NCBI RefSeq assembly: GCF_003994415.1 | Contig: NZ_CP034689.1 | Coordinates: 3,968,001 to 4,032,000, forward strand | Source of the DNA: Achromobacter spanius | GTDB lineage: Bacteria > Pseudomonadota > Gammaproteobacteria > Burkholderiales > Burkholderiaceae_B | Direction: 5' to 3' | DNA length: 64,000 nucleotides | In this document: piece after piece, positions 49,747 through 58,116 of the stretch | Layout: the number at the start of each line of letters is the position of its first letter | How positions within the stretch are numbered: position 1 is the stretch's first letter | Notes under the pieces: model-generated | The model's database searches: none | The model's input: only the letters and a program-made list of their open reading frames with translations | Told to the model about the DNA's origin: nothing | Translations under genes and position numbers: made by a program

Positions 49747-49806
49747 GATGTGTCTCCTTGGGTCTTGTAGGTGTTGCAATGCGTTTTGCAATCGGCCAGT
49801 CAGCGT

Positions 49807-50844
49807 TCAGGTCCGGAATGGCCACAGGTGGAAGAAGCGGCGCACGCGCCGCCAGATTTCCGCGAGCCCATGCGGCTCGAAGATCAAAAAGCCCACGATC
49901 AGCAGGCCGAAAACAATGGTGCGCACGGGCGACACGAGGCGCAGCGCGTCGCCGCCCACGGGCAGCCAGCCCACGATGAGCTTGAGCAGTTCGGGCACCA
50001 TGGTCATGAACACCGCGCCCAGAATGGCCCCCAGGATCGAGCCCATGCCGCCCACGATGATGGCGGCCAGGAAGAAGATCGACATGATCAGCGGAAAGCT
50101 CTCGGGCGTGACGACGCGAAAGAAATACGCCCACAACCCGCCAGCCACACCCGCATAGAACGACGACAGGCCGAACGACAGCAGCTTGTAGCGCAGCAAG
50201 TGGATGCCCAGCACTTCGGCCGAAATGTCGCGGTCGCGGATGGCGATGAACGCGCGCCCGATGCGGGTGCGAAACAGATTCGCCGCGCCCAGCACCATCA
50301 GCACCGTCACCGGCACGATCAGCCAATAGATCTTGAAGGACGTATCCAGGTCCACGCCCAGCACGCGCGCGGGCGGCACCTGCAAGCCGCTGGTTCCGCC
50401 CGTGAATTCCCAGTTCGCAAAAATGAAGTGCGCAATGAACGAGGCGGCAATGGTCGAAATTGCCAGGTACAAGCCCTTTACGCGTAGCGACGGAATGCCC
50501 ACCAGCAAGCCGCCCAGCATCGCCACCACGCCGCCGCCCAACAGGTTGACCAGCACCGGCGTGCCCAGCCGCAGTTCCATCACCGCCACGGTGTACGCGC
50601 CCAGCCCCATGAATGCCGCCTGCCCCAGGCTGACCAACCCGGTGTAGCCCGTCAGGATGTTCAAGCCCGTGGCGCTGGCGATGTTGATGGCGACCAGACA
50701 CGCCAGGTACAGCCAATAGGCGTCCGCCACGAAGGGAAACAGCACGAGCGACGCCGCCAGCAAGGCCAGCCATACATGCTGGGTGCGCGTATCGAACAGG
50801 GCTTCGTCAGCCAGGTAAGTTTGCTTCGCGGTTGCGATGCGCAT
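49807..50844 (-). CDS. Branched-chain-type ABC transporter permease LivM
   Basis: A 345-residue LivM-type permease. The signature GLNILTGYTGLVSLGQAAFMGLGAYT is followed by about ten spans, with LYLAISTIAASFIAHFIF, the EAA-like loop region RTRIGRAFIAIRDRDISAEVLGIHLLRYKLLSFGLSSFYAGVAGGLWAYFF, and the C-terminal GMGSILGAILGAVFMTMVPELL. It forms the translocation pore with LivH, whose gene ends 3 bp upstream of its start. A palindromic TTGCAA-TGCGTT-TTGCAA lies in the gap downstream of it. Confidence 0.93.
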   Translation of the reverse strand: MRIATAKQTYLADEALFDTRTQHVWLALLAASLVLFPFVADAYWLYLACLVAINIASATGLNILTGYTGLVSLGQAAFMGLGAYTVAVMELRLGTPVLVNLLGGGVVAMLGGLLVGIPSLRVKGLYLAISTIAASFIAHFIFANWEFTGGTSGLQVPPARVLGVDLDTSFKIYWLIVPVTVLMVLGAANLFRTRIGRAFIAIRDRDISAEVLGIHLLRYKLLSFGLSSFYAGVAGGLWAYFFRVVTPESFPLIMSIFFLAAIIVGGMGSILGAILGAVFMTMVPELLKLIVGWLPVGGDALRLVSPVRTIVFGLLIVGFLIFEPHGLAEIWRRVRRFFHLWPFRT

Positions 50845-50847
50845 GGG

Positions 50848-51726
50848 TCAAAGCCTCTCGATTTCACGGGTGCCGAACAGGCCATACGGCCTGACCATCA
50901 ACACCACGACCAGTACGATGAAAGTGGCCAGCAGCTTGAATTCACCACCCAGGTAAGCGCCCGCCCAAGCCTCCAGCAAACCGATGAACACGCCACCCAC
51001 CAGCGCACCCGCCACGCTGTCCAGCCCGCCCACGATCACCACCACCAGCACCGACAGGCCAAACACGCCCATCGACGAGGAGATGCCGCCGATGGCGCCC
51101 ACAATCACGCCGGATACGGCCGCCAACGCGCCGGCAGCCACCCACGCCAGCGAGAACACGCGCGGCACGTTAATGCCCATTGCGTAAGCCGCGCCCTGGT
51201 CGGATGCCGTCGCCCGCAGCGCCACGCCGCCGCGCCAGTAGCGAAACACCACCAACACCAGCAGCGCCAATACCACCGCCACCCAGAATCCGTAGAACAC
51301 CTTGGGCGCGACGAACGCCTCGCCGATAATCACCGGCGAACGCGGCATGAACTCCGGCAGGCGGCGCTGATCGGCCGTCCAGATCAGTTCCACCGCACCC
51401 ACCAGAATCGACGCCAGCCCCACCGTCACCATGAAGACAGAGATCGGGGCCTCGCCCAGCATTGGCCGTATCGTCAACCTTTCGACCAGCGCGCCCAACG
51501 CCCCCGACACCACCACCGCGCCGACGATAGCCAGCCATATCGGCCACGCCATGCTGGTTGCGAAGGCATAGAACACGTACGCGCCCAACATCAGGAATTC
51601 GCCGATGGCGATGTTCACCACCCGCGTCGCCTTGTAGACGATCACGAAAGCCAAAGCCGCCAACGCGTACAGGCCGCCGCTGCCCAAACCCGCCAGGCTC
51701 ACTTCCACAAAGAACAGCGCATCCAT
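50848..51726 (-). CDS. Branched-chain-type ABC transporter permease LivH
   Basis: A 292-residue LivH-type permease. The ATG at 51726 (MDALFFVEVSLAGLGSGGLYALAALAFVIVYKATRVVNIAIGEFLMLGAYVFYAF) shares its A with the livG stop, so the two are coupled. NIAIGEFLMLGAY is the LivH N-terminal motif; the loop RATASDQGAAYAMGINVPRVFSLAWVAAGALAAVSGVIVG and the end GGLDSVAGALVGGVFIGLLEAWAGAY complete the family pattern. It is the partner of LivM. Confidence 0.93.
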   Translation of the reverse strand: MDALFFVEVSLAGLGSGGLYALAALAFVIVYKATRVVNIAIGEFLMLGAYVFYAFATSMAWPIWLAIVGAVVVSGALGALVERLTIRPMLGEAPISVFMVTVGLASILVGAVELIWTADQRRLPEFMPRSPVIIGEAFVAPKVFYGFWVAVVLALLVLVVFRYWRGGVALRATASDQGAAYAMGINVPRVFSLAWVAAGALAAVSGVIVGAIGGISSSMGVFGLSVLVVVIVGGLDSVAGALVGGVFIGLLEAWAGAYLGGEFKLLATFIVLVVVLMVRPYGLFGTREIERL

Positions 51727-52550
51727 CACGCGGCCTCCCGCAGGCGGCGGCGCAGGTCGCCCACATCGCCCGCGCCCAGATAGGCTTTGATGACTTCCGG
51801 GTTTGCTTGCACCTGGGCGGGCGTGCCGTCCGCAATCACCTGCCCGAAGTTCAGCACCACGACGTGATCTGACAGGTCCATCACCATGCCCATGTCGTGC
51901 TCCACCATCAGCACCGTCACGCCCCATTCAGATCGCGCATCCAGGATGAAGCGCGCCATGTCGTCCGTTTCTTCGCGGTTCATGCCGGCCACGGGCTCGT
52001 CCAGCATCAGCACCTTGGGCTGCATTGCCAGCGCGCGCGCCAGCTCCACGCGCTTGCGCAAGCCATACGACAAGGCCGCCACCGGAGCGTGACGGATATG
52101 GTCGATTTCAAGAAAGTCGATGATGCGTTCTTCGATGTCGGCCCGCAGCGCCATCTCTTCGCGGCGAGCCCGGCCAAAGTAGAACAAGGCGTCCAGCACA
52201 TTGGTGCGCAGGTGCGCGTGCCGCCCCAGCTTGATGTTGTCCAGCACCGTCATGCCGCGAAACAGCGCGATGTTCTGGAAGCTGCGCGCCAGGCCCAGCC
52301 GGGCGCGCTCGGGCGCCGCTACGCGGGTGATGTCCCGGCCTTCAAATCGGATGTGGCCCGTGGCCGGTTTGTAGAAGCCGGAAATGGTGTTGAACAGCGA
52401 AGTCTTGCCCGCGCCGTTCGGGCCGATCACCGTGGTGATCGTGCCGGGCGCCACGCTAAGCCCCACGCCGGTCAGCGCCTTGACGCCGCCAAACGCCAAG
52501 GTAACCCCATCCACCTCCAGTAAAGGAGCGTGCTTGGACTGATCCACCAT
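51726..52550 (-). CDS. Branched-chain-type ABC transporter ATP-binding protein (LivG-like)
   Basis: A 274-residue ATPase starting MVDQSKHAPLLEVDGVTLAFGGVKALTGVG after GAGGAG. Walker A is IGPNGAGKTSLFNTISGFYKPATG, and the family-specific insertion is ARLGLARSFQNIALFRGMTVLDNIKLGRHAHL. The signature is ALSYGLRKRVELARALA, with YG in place of SGG, a usual LivG variant. Walker B VLMLDEPVAGMNREETDDM and the H-loop MLVEHDMGMVMDLSD complete it. It is the first gene of the operon livG-H-M-binding protein-livF-ligase-thiolase-tetR. Confidence 0.94.
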   Translation of the reverse strand: MVDQSKHAPLLEVDGVTLAFGGVKALTGVGLSVAPGTITTVIGPNGAGKTSLFNTISGFYKPATGHIRFEGRDITRVAAPERARLGLARSFQNIALFRGMTVLDNIKLGRHAHLRTNVLDALFYFGRARREEMALRADIEERIIDFLEIDHIRHAPVAALSYGLRKRVELARALAMQPKVLMLDEPVAGMNREETDDMARFILDARSEWGVTVLMVEHDMGMVMDLSDHVVVLNFGQVIADGTPAQVQANPEVIKAYLGAGDVGDLRRRLREAA

Positions 52551-52669
52551 TTGTCTCCTCGCTGATTGATCGCGAAGTTTTTTTGCCGCCTTGGGCGGAC
52601 ATTTTTTAAACGATGAATCGGCAACCCGCGAGGCAGGAGATGCAACGAACCTGTCTTTACCTACGCCAA

Positions 52670-52753
52670 TCCAGCGCTGGAAAATCGTTCTATGCGGTAG
52701 CACTATGCGTTACGCTAGGTCTGCTTAAAACAAAACCAAGCAAGCGCTCGGTT
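52670..52753. promoter_or_regulatory. Two AGCGCT-centred palindromes in the livG / crotonase divergent region
   Basis: Site one, TCCAGCGCTGGA (52670-52681), is a perfect 12-bp palindrome. Site two, AAGCAAGCGCTCGGTT (52738-52753), is an imperfect 16-bp palindrome matching 6 of 8 positions per arm. Their centres are 70 bp apart in the 266-bp gap between divergent operons. The form resembles operators of TetR-type acyl-CoA regulators, and the operon's own TetR gene is the candidate. I see no convincing -10/-35 pair on either strand. Confidence 0.5.
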
Positions 52754-52816
52754 CAGACCATAGCATCGCGGTTTTTGGATCGACAGTTGGTACTTACCCG
52801 ATAACGGAGACAAGCC

Positions 52817-53620
52817 ATGACCCAGGAACTTCCGGCGTTTCAGACGCTGCTGTTGACTGCCGATGACGCCATCGCCACGCTGACGCTGAACCGCGCTGAC
52901 ACCCTCAACGCCATCGATGTTGCCATGGCGCGCGACCTGCAACGCGCCGCGCAGTGGATCGAAACGCAGCCCGCTATCCGCGTCGTGCGCCTGTGCGCGG
53001 CGGGCAAGGCATTCTGCGCGGGTGGCGACATCAGCATGTTTACGGGCGAGCCCGCGCAGGTCCGCGCCACCTTGCAGAATCTGTTCACGCCGCTTAACGA
53101 TTTCGTGGCGCGCATCGCCCGCATGAACAAGCTATGGCTGGCGCAGGTGCACGGCGTGGCGGCGGGCGCGGGCTTGTCGCTGGTGCTGGCATGCGACCTG
53201 GCCATTGCCGAAGACGACACCCGCTTCATGACGGCATATCTGAAGCTGGGCGCCACGCCCGACGCCGGTATGACGCACGGCCTGGCCCGCGTGCTGGGCC
53301 CCAAGCGCGCCTTGGAGCTGCTGCTGCGGCACGATGCCTTCACCGCGCGCGACGCGCTGGCCTGGGGCATCATCACCCGCAGCGCACCGGCTGGCGAATT
53401 TTCCCAGGCCGCGGAACACTATGCCGAGGATTTGGCGCGCCACGCGCCCCACGGCATCGCGGGCGCGAAAGACCTGCTGCGCTCAGCCGAGCATGCCTCG
53501 TTGGAAACGCAGTTGGCTAACGAAACGGCGCGCTTTTTGGACTCGGCCACGCGCGTGGACTTCGCCGAAGGGGTGCAGGCGTTCCGCGAAAAGCGCGCGC
53601 CGGTGTTCAAGGGGCAATAA
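52817..53620 (+). CDS. Enoyl-CoA hydratase/isomerase-family protein, PaaG-like
   Basis: A 267-residue crotonase with GGAGACA before the ATG. The oxyanion-hole segments are KAFCAGGDISMF and VHGVAAGAGLSLVLACD. The two glutamates of hydratases are absent: the first position reads GLSLVLA, and the second region reads TAYLKLGATPDAGMTHGL with an aspartate. That pattern resembles PaaG-type isomerases and other non-hydratase crotonases. It is therefore more likely an isomerase or ring-modifying enzyme than a simple hydratase. It is divergent from the Liv operon and shares its control region. Confidence 0.85.
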   Translation: MTQELPAFQTLLLTADDAIATLTLNRADTLNAIDVAMARDLQRAAQWIETQPAIRVVRLCAAGKAFCAGGDISMFTGEPAQVRATLQNLFTPLNDFVARIARMNKLWLAQVHGVAAGAGLSLVLACDLAIAEDDTRFMTAYLKLGATPDAGMTHGLARVLGPKRALELLLRHDAFTARDALAWGIITRSAPAGEFSQAAEHYAEDLARHAPHGIAGAKDLLRSAEHASLETQLANETARFLDSATRVDFAEGVQAFREKRAPVFKGQ

Positions 53621-53632
53621 CGCAACCGCGAG

Positions 53633-54412
53633 CTACCCCTGCGGATCGCTCCAGACTGGCGCTCGCTTGTTCACAAAGGCCGCCAGGCCTTCGGCCGCGT
53701 CAGGCGTGGCGGCGGCGTTGCAGAATACCTCGACCGCTGTGGCAAGTTTGCGGCGGTAGTCGTTGTCGTTGGCGAACACAAAGGCGCGTCGCCCCATCGC
53801 CAGCACCTGTGGCGGTTTTCCCGCCAAGGACTGCGCCAGCAGTCGCGCGCGTTCCAATAATTGCCCTTCGTTTTCCACGCGCGCCACCAGCCCCAGGCCG
53901 TGCGCTTCCTGCGCACTGAATGTCCTGCCGGTGAAGAGCAGGTCAAACGCACGGTGCTTGCCCACGATGGCAGGCAGATGGGCATAGTGGATCGCCGGCA
54001 ACACGCCAACATCGATCTCTGGATAGCCGAAAGACGCGGTGTCCGCGGCCACGATCATGTCGCTGGAAATGGCGACCGTCATCCCGCCGCCCCGCACCGC
54101 GCCAGCCACGACTGAAATCGATGGTTTGGTCAGGTTGAACTGCGCATCGTAAAGCTTGATGTACAGCCGGGTCAGCAGCGCATGCACTTGAACCGGCGAA
54201 CTGGCCAGCAGCTTCTTCATGTCCAGCCCGGCGCAGAACCGGCCGGGCAAGTCGCTGGCCAACAGCACCGCGCGCACTTGCGTGTCGGCGTTGGCGCGCT
54301 CAAGCGCGGCGATCAGCGCATCCAGCATGTCCACGTCCAGCGCATTGACTGGCGCGTGGCACAGATGAATTTCCGCGACCCGGTCGCGGACGTCGTAGCG
54401 TAGATAGGTCAA
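53633..54412 (-). CDS. Enoyl-CoA hydratase/isomerase-family protein
   Basis: A 259-residue crotonase: MTYLRYDVRDRVAEIHLCHAPVNALDVDMLDALIAALE, with oxyanion elements GRFCAGLDMKKL and AGAVRGGGMTVAISSDMIVA. The second catalytic glutamate is kept in FGYPEIDVGVLP, while the first position is glycine-rich (GGGMTVA) and lacks glutamate, so hydration may not be the reaction. It converges on the PaaG-like gene with 12 bp between the stops. It is probably part of the same acyl-CoA pathway, but specificity is unclear. Confidence 0.85.
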   Translation of the reverse strand: MTYLRYDVRDRVAEIHLCHAPVNALDVDMLDALIAALERANADTQVRAVLLASDLPGRFCAGLDMKKLLASSPVQVHALLTRLYIKLYDAQFNLTKPSISVVAGAVRGGGMTVAISSDMIVAADTASFGYPEIDVGVLPAIHYAHLPAIVGKHRAFDLLFTGRTFSAQEAHGLGLVARVENEGQLLERARLLAQSLAGKPPQVLAMGRRAFVFANDNDYRRKLATAVEVFCNAAATPDAAEGLAAFVNKRAPVWSDPQG

Positions 54413-54612
54413 GACGGTTCTCCTGCTTCAGCTTGCAACACTGGCCGGATGTCCACGTGACAATCATCGAGTGCAGACCGAGCACCAATCGGGCTTCACC
54501 AGATCAGACCAAGCGCGCTGGCCAAACTGCCGCTGTCGCTGTCGGCAACCGCCGTAGCCGATCGGGTTGGCCGGATCATCATCAATGGCCGCTCACTCGC
54601 GTAATCAGCGTT

Positions 54613-55503
54613 TTAGATCAGCCCCATGCGCTTTTCCACGGCCTGCGCCCAGCGCCGCGCCACGGTGGGCGACGTCGCGCAGGTTGCCGATTCCGTCACC
54701 ACGCGCACGGCGCGCTCCAGCAATTGGATGTCGGCCTCGTGTTGGCGTGCAACATGCGGGTCTTCGAAGAAGATCACACGCTGGCATTGATGTTCAAGCA
54801 CCAACTCGGCGATCTGGGCATCACCGCCCAGCGGTCCGCTCAGGTAGCGATGCACCCAGGGCTTATCTTTCGGCCACCCGCGCGACCAGGCCAGGTCATT
54901 CAGCCGCCCGCCCGTGGTACCCGTCGCAACCCGACGCGCAAATTGCGACAGCACATCGAAATGCTCGCTTGCGAACGCCACCATCTCGTCCTTGAGCGCA
55001 TCGTGGGCAATCATGGCCAAGGTCTGACCAGAAAAATTGAACAAGCGCGATACGGACGCATCCGGCGCCAGTCCCGCGTGCAGGCGTTCGACTTCCATCC
55101 ATTCGATGGCGCCCGCCAAGGTCGAAATGAAAGGACGGCCGTGGGTGATGCACTGCCGCTTCAACGCCAGCGCTTCCGGAAAAATCGACGACGGATCCAC
55201 TGGGTCGATCAGATAGATTGCCCCGTCAAAGGGCGCCTGCCCATCCCGCCCTTCGGTCACACGGGCCACCAGCTTCATCAGCCCGCCTTCGCGTCCGTAG
55301 GGATAGCGAACCAGGCCGCTATAGCCTTGCAGCATGCCTTCGCGCACGATGGCGTCATGCGTGCGGCCAACGGTGTGCAACTGCACGCCGAGCTCGCGTA
55401 TCGTGGACGAACACGCGCGTAGCCAGGTGAACAGGGCGGCGTCGGGGGTTTCGTGGTGCAGACGGTTGGCGGCCAGGCCAAAGCGCAGTTGGGCAGCGGG
55501 CAT
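54613..55503 (-). CDS. Tandem methylglyoxal synthase-like protein
   Basis: A 296-residue protein, about twice the roughly 150 residues of MgsA. The C-terminal half carries a complete active site: TLAMIAHDALKDEM (His-Asp), ATGTTGGRL (phosphate loop), LSGPLGGDAQIAEL (catalytic aspartate) and IFFEDPHVARQHEADIQLL (Asp, His, Asp). The N-terminal half aligns by eye as a second, decayed copy: LAANRLHHETPDAAL in place of the His-Asp motif, and AIYLIDPVDPSSIFPEALAL in place of the aspartate-histidine loop. The live half should convert dihydroxyacetone phosphate to methylglyoxal. I chose MPAAQLRFG at 55503; the frame is open slightly further. It lies 90 bp after the isc terminator. Confidence 0.82.
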   Translation of the reverse strand: MPAAQLRFGLAANRLHHETPDAALFTWLRACSSTIRELGVQLHTVGRTHDAIVREGMLQGYSGLVRYPYGREGGLMKLVARVTEGRDGQAPFDGAIYLIDPVDPSSIFPEALALKRQCITHGRPFISTLAGAIEWMEVERLHAGLAPDASVSRLFNFSGQTLAMIAHDALKDEMVAFASEHFDVLSQFARRVATGTTGGRLNDLAWSRGWPKDKPWVHRYLSGPLGGDAQIAELVLEHQCQRVIFFEDPHVARQHEADIQLLERAVRVVTESATCATSPTVARRWAQAVEKRMGLI

Positions 55504-55593
55504 CAGTAGACTCGAACAGGTAGGATGGTCACAACGTGCGGACCCTTGATGATACCGTGGCCGCCCTTGGCGCGGCATGACGGCCGCGCAAAC

Positions 55594-55621
55594 AAAAACG
55601 CTCCCTGTCGGGAGCGTTTTT
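55594..55621 (-). terminator. Rho-independent terminator of the isc operon
   Basis: AAAAACGCTCCC-TGTC-GGGAGCGTTTTT: a perfect 12-bp stem with a 4-base loop, A and T tracts on both sides, 12 bp after the iscX stop. Its symmetry means it could also work in the other direction. Confidence 0.9.
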
Positions 55622-55633
55622 CGCGTCGGCGGG

Positions 55634-55828
55634 TCAGTCCGCTTCGTCTATCCAGGCCATCTGGATAGCCTCAAGGATTTTCTCGCCACAGTGGGCGGGG
55701 TCGTCGTTGAATTCAGGCAATGCCATGACCCATTCGCGCAACTGCGTAAAGCGCAGCGTCTTGGGGTCAACGTCGGGGTGCGCGTCGACCAGGGCGGTAG
55801 CTATGTCGTAGGTATCGGTCCACTTCAT
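55634..55828 (-). CDS. iscX: Fe-S cluster assembly protein IscX
   Basis: A 64-residue acidic protein, MKWTDTYDIATALVDAHPDVDPKTLRFTQLREWVMALPEFNDDPAHCGEKILEAIQMAWIDEAD (read as separate blocks). The W-T-D start, the RFTQLREWV and LPEFNDDP blocks and the terminal WIDEAD are diagnostic of IscX/YfhJ. It binds IscS and iron and modulates cluster assembly, like frataxin. Its ATG shares a base with the fdx stop, and it is the last gene before the terminator. Confidence 0.93.
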   Translation of the reverse strand: MKWTDTYDIATALVDAHPDVDPKTLRFTQLREWVMALPEFNDDPAHCGEKILEAIQMAWIDEAD

Positions 55829-56169
55829 CAATGGCCCTCTTTGGCGTGGTTGATGGTGTACTTCGGAATTTCTACCGTCAGGTCTGTGTCGGTCACCAGC
55901 GCCTGGCACGACAGGCGCGACGTGGGCGTCAGGCCCCAGGCCTTGTCCAGCAGATCTTCTTCGTCGTCCGTCGCGTCTTCCAGCGCGGAATAGCCTTGCT
56001 TGATGACCACGTGACAGGTCGTGCACGCACACGACAATTCGCAGGCGTGCTCGATGTCGATGTGGTTATCCAGCAATACGCGGCAGATCGACACGCCCTT
56101 GGGCGCGTCTTCAATCACGGCACCTTCGGGGCAGTAGTCGGGATGAGGCAATACAGTCAGTTTCGGCAT
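55828..56169 (-). CDS. fdx: [2Fe-2S] ferredoxin of the isc system
   Basis: A 113-residue adrenodoxin-type ferredoxin. By position, the cluster cysteines are 43, 49, 52 and 88 (HACELSCACTTCHVV and SRLSCQALV), one residue later than in the E. coli protein. It supplies electrons for cluster assembly or transfer on IscU. It lies 9 bp after hscA and overlaps iscX by one base. Confidence 0.95.
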   Translation of the reverse strand: MPKLTVLPHPDYCPEGAVIEDAPKGVSICRVLLDNHIDIEHACELSCACTTCHVVIKQGYSALEDATDDEEDLLDKAWGLTPTSRLSCQALVTDTDLTVEIPKYTINHAKEGH

Positions 56170-56178
56170 ATCGTATTT

Positions 56179-58041
56179 TCAAGCAATCTCATCAAGTTTG
56201 CGGCCTGCCAACGCGGCGCGAATGCTGCGATCCATGCGGCGCGCGGCAAAGTCGTCGGTTGCAGCCGACAAGGCCAGCACCGCGGCTTTTACCGTGTCCA
56301 CATCGTCTGCGGCCTGCGCATCGATGGCGGCTTGCAGACATTCGTCAACGCGCTTGCGTTCATCGGCGTCAAGCAAATCGCCGTCCACTGCCAGCGCGGC
56401 CTGCACCGATTCCACCAGTTGGCGAGCGTCCACCTGCTGTTCGCGCAACATGCGCGCGCGGGCATCCGTATCCGCCTGCGCGACACTGTCGGCCAGCATT
56501 TGCGCAATTTCGTCGTCGCTCAGCCCGTAGGACGGCTTGACCGAGACCGCGGCCTCGACACCCGTGCTTTGCTCACGAGCGGTCACGCTGAGCAGCCCGT
56601 CGGCATCCACCTGGAACGTCACGCGGATGCGCGCTGCGCCAGCCACCATGGGAGGAATGCCGCGCAGTTCAAATCGCGCCAGCGAACGGGAATCCGCCAC
56701 CAGGTCGCGTTCGCCCTGCACTACATGAATGCTCATGGCCGTCTGGCCGTCCTTGAACGTGGTGAACTCTTGTGCGCGTGCCACGGGGATGGTGCTGTTG
56801 CGAGGAATCACGCGCTCAACAAGGCCGCCCATGGTTTCCAGACCTAACGACAGCGGAATCACGTCCAGCAGCAGCCAGTCTTCGCCCGGCGCGCGGTTGC
56901 CCGCCAGCAAATTCGCCTGCAACGCGGCGCCCAGCGCCACCACTTGATCGGGATCCAGATCGGTCAGCGGCTCGGTACCAAATACCTTGCCCACCGCGGC
57001 ACGCACCACGGGCATGCGCGTTGCGCCGCCCACCATCACCACGCCGCGCACGTCAGTTGGCTTCAGCGACGCATCGCGCAAGGCACGGCGCGCGCAATCC
57101 AGGGTGCGTTCAATCAGCGGCTGCGCCAACGCTTCGAACTCAGCGCGCGTCAATACCAGGTCAACCTCACGCCCGTCAGACAGCGGCAGCTTCAGCGAGG
57201 CGCTATCGGCGGTCGACAGGGCTTCGCGCGCGGTGCGCGCGGCCATCAACAGGCCACGGCGGTCGGCGGGTGAAAATTCACCAGCGGCCAGCTTGGCCAC
57301 CGCGTGGTCGGCGATCAAGGCATCGAAGTCATCACCGCCCAGCGCCGTATCGCCGCCAGTCGAAATCACTTCGAAAACGCCTTGCGTCAGACGCAAAATG
57401 GAAATGTCGAACGTGCCGCCGCCCAGGTCGTATACGGCATAGACGCCTTCCGAGGCATGATCCAGGCCATAGGCAATGGCCGCGGCCGTCGGCTCATTCA
57501 GCAGGCGCAGCACGTTCAGGCCAGCCAAGCGGGCAGCATCGCGCGTCGCCTGGCGTTGTGCGTCGTCAAAATAAGCGGGCACGGTAATCACCGCGCCCAC
57601 CAGATCGTCGCCCAGTACGTCTTCGGCGCGCTGGCGCAACACCGCCAGAATCTGCGCCGACACCTCAACCGGGCTCAGGTCACCCTGCACCGTGCGAATA
57701 CGCACCATGCCGGGTGCATCCACAAATTCGTAAGGCGCCCGCGTGGCGCGCGCCTCTTCCAACGAGCGGCCCATGAATCGCTTCACGGACACCACGGTGT
57801 TCAAGGGGTCTTCAGCCTGCTGCGCCAGCGGCTCGCGGCCGGTCGTGACTTTGCCACCAGGAAAATAACGCACCGCCGACGGCAGCAAGGCATGGCCTTG
57901 CGCGTCTGGCAGCACTTCAGCCACGCTGCTGCGCACCGCCGCAACGAGGGAATTGGTAGTGCCCAGATCAATGCCCACCGCCAGCTTGCGCTGGTGCGGC
58001 GCGGGCGACTCACCGGGCTCGGATATCTGCAATAAGGCCAT
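56179..58041 (-). CDS. hscA: Fe-S assembly chaperone HscA (Hsp70 family)
   Basis: A 620-residue specialised Hsp70 that, with HscB, releases [2Fe-2S] from IscU. The nucleotide-binding domain starts GIDLGTTNSLVAAVRSSVAEVLPD; VPAYFDDAQRQATRDAARLAGLNVLRLLNEPTAAAIAYG and YDLGGGTFDISIL are the phosphate and connect motifs. The substrate domain has LLDVIPLSLGLETMGGLVERVIPRNSTIP. It is shorter than DnaK and lacks the acidic EEVD-like tail, as expected. A 75-bp gap separates it from hscB, whose gene precedes it in transcription. Confidence 0.95.
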   Translation of the reverse strand: MALLQISEPGESPAPHQRKLAVGIDLGTTNSLVAAVRSSVAEVLPDAQGHALLPSAVRYFPGGKVTTGREPLAQQAEDPLNTVVSVKRFMGRSLEEARATRAPYEFVDAPGMVRIRTVQGDLSPVEVSAQILAVLRQRAEDVLGDDLVGAVITVPAYFDDAQRQATRDAARLAGLNVLRLLNEPTAAAIAYGLDHASEGVYAVYDLGGGTFDISILRLTQGVFEVISTGGDTALGGDDFDALIADHAVAKLAAGEFSPADRRGLLMAARTAREALSTADSASLKLPLSDGREVDLVLTRAEFEALAQPLIERTLDCARRALRDASLKPTDVRGVVMVGGATRMPVVRAAVGKVFGTEPLTDLDPDQVVALGAALQANLLAGNRAPGEDWLLLDVIPLSLGLETMGGLVERVIPRNSTIPVARAQEFTTFKDGQTAMSIHVVQGERDLVADSRSLARFELRGIPPMVAGAARIRVTFQVDADGLLSVTAREQSTGVEAAVSVKPSYGLSDDEIAQMLADSVAQADTDARARMLREQQVDARQLVESVQAALAVDGDLLDADERKRVDECLQAAIDAQAADDVDTVKAAVLALSAATDDFAARRMDRSIRAALAGRKLDEIA

Positions 58042-58116
58042 GATTGTGTTCTTCTGGTCAGTGAGCAGCGGCGTGCTGGCACCCGCTACGGCGGGAGCCC
58101 CGCAACACAGGGTTCG

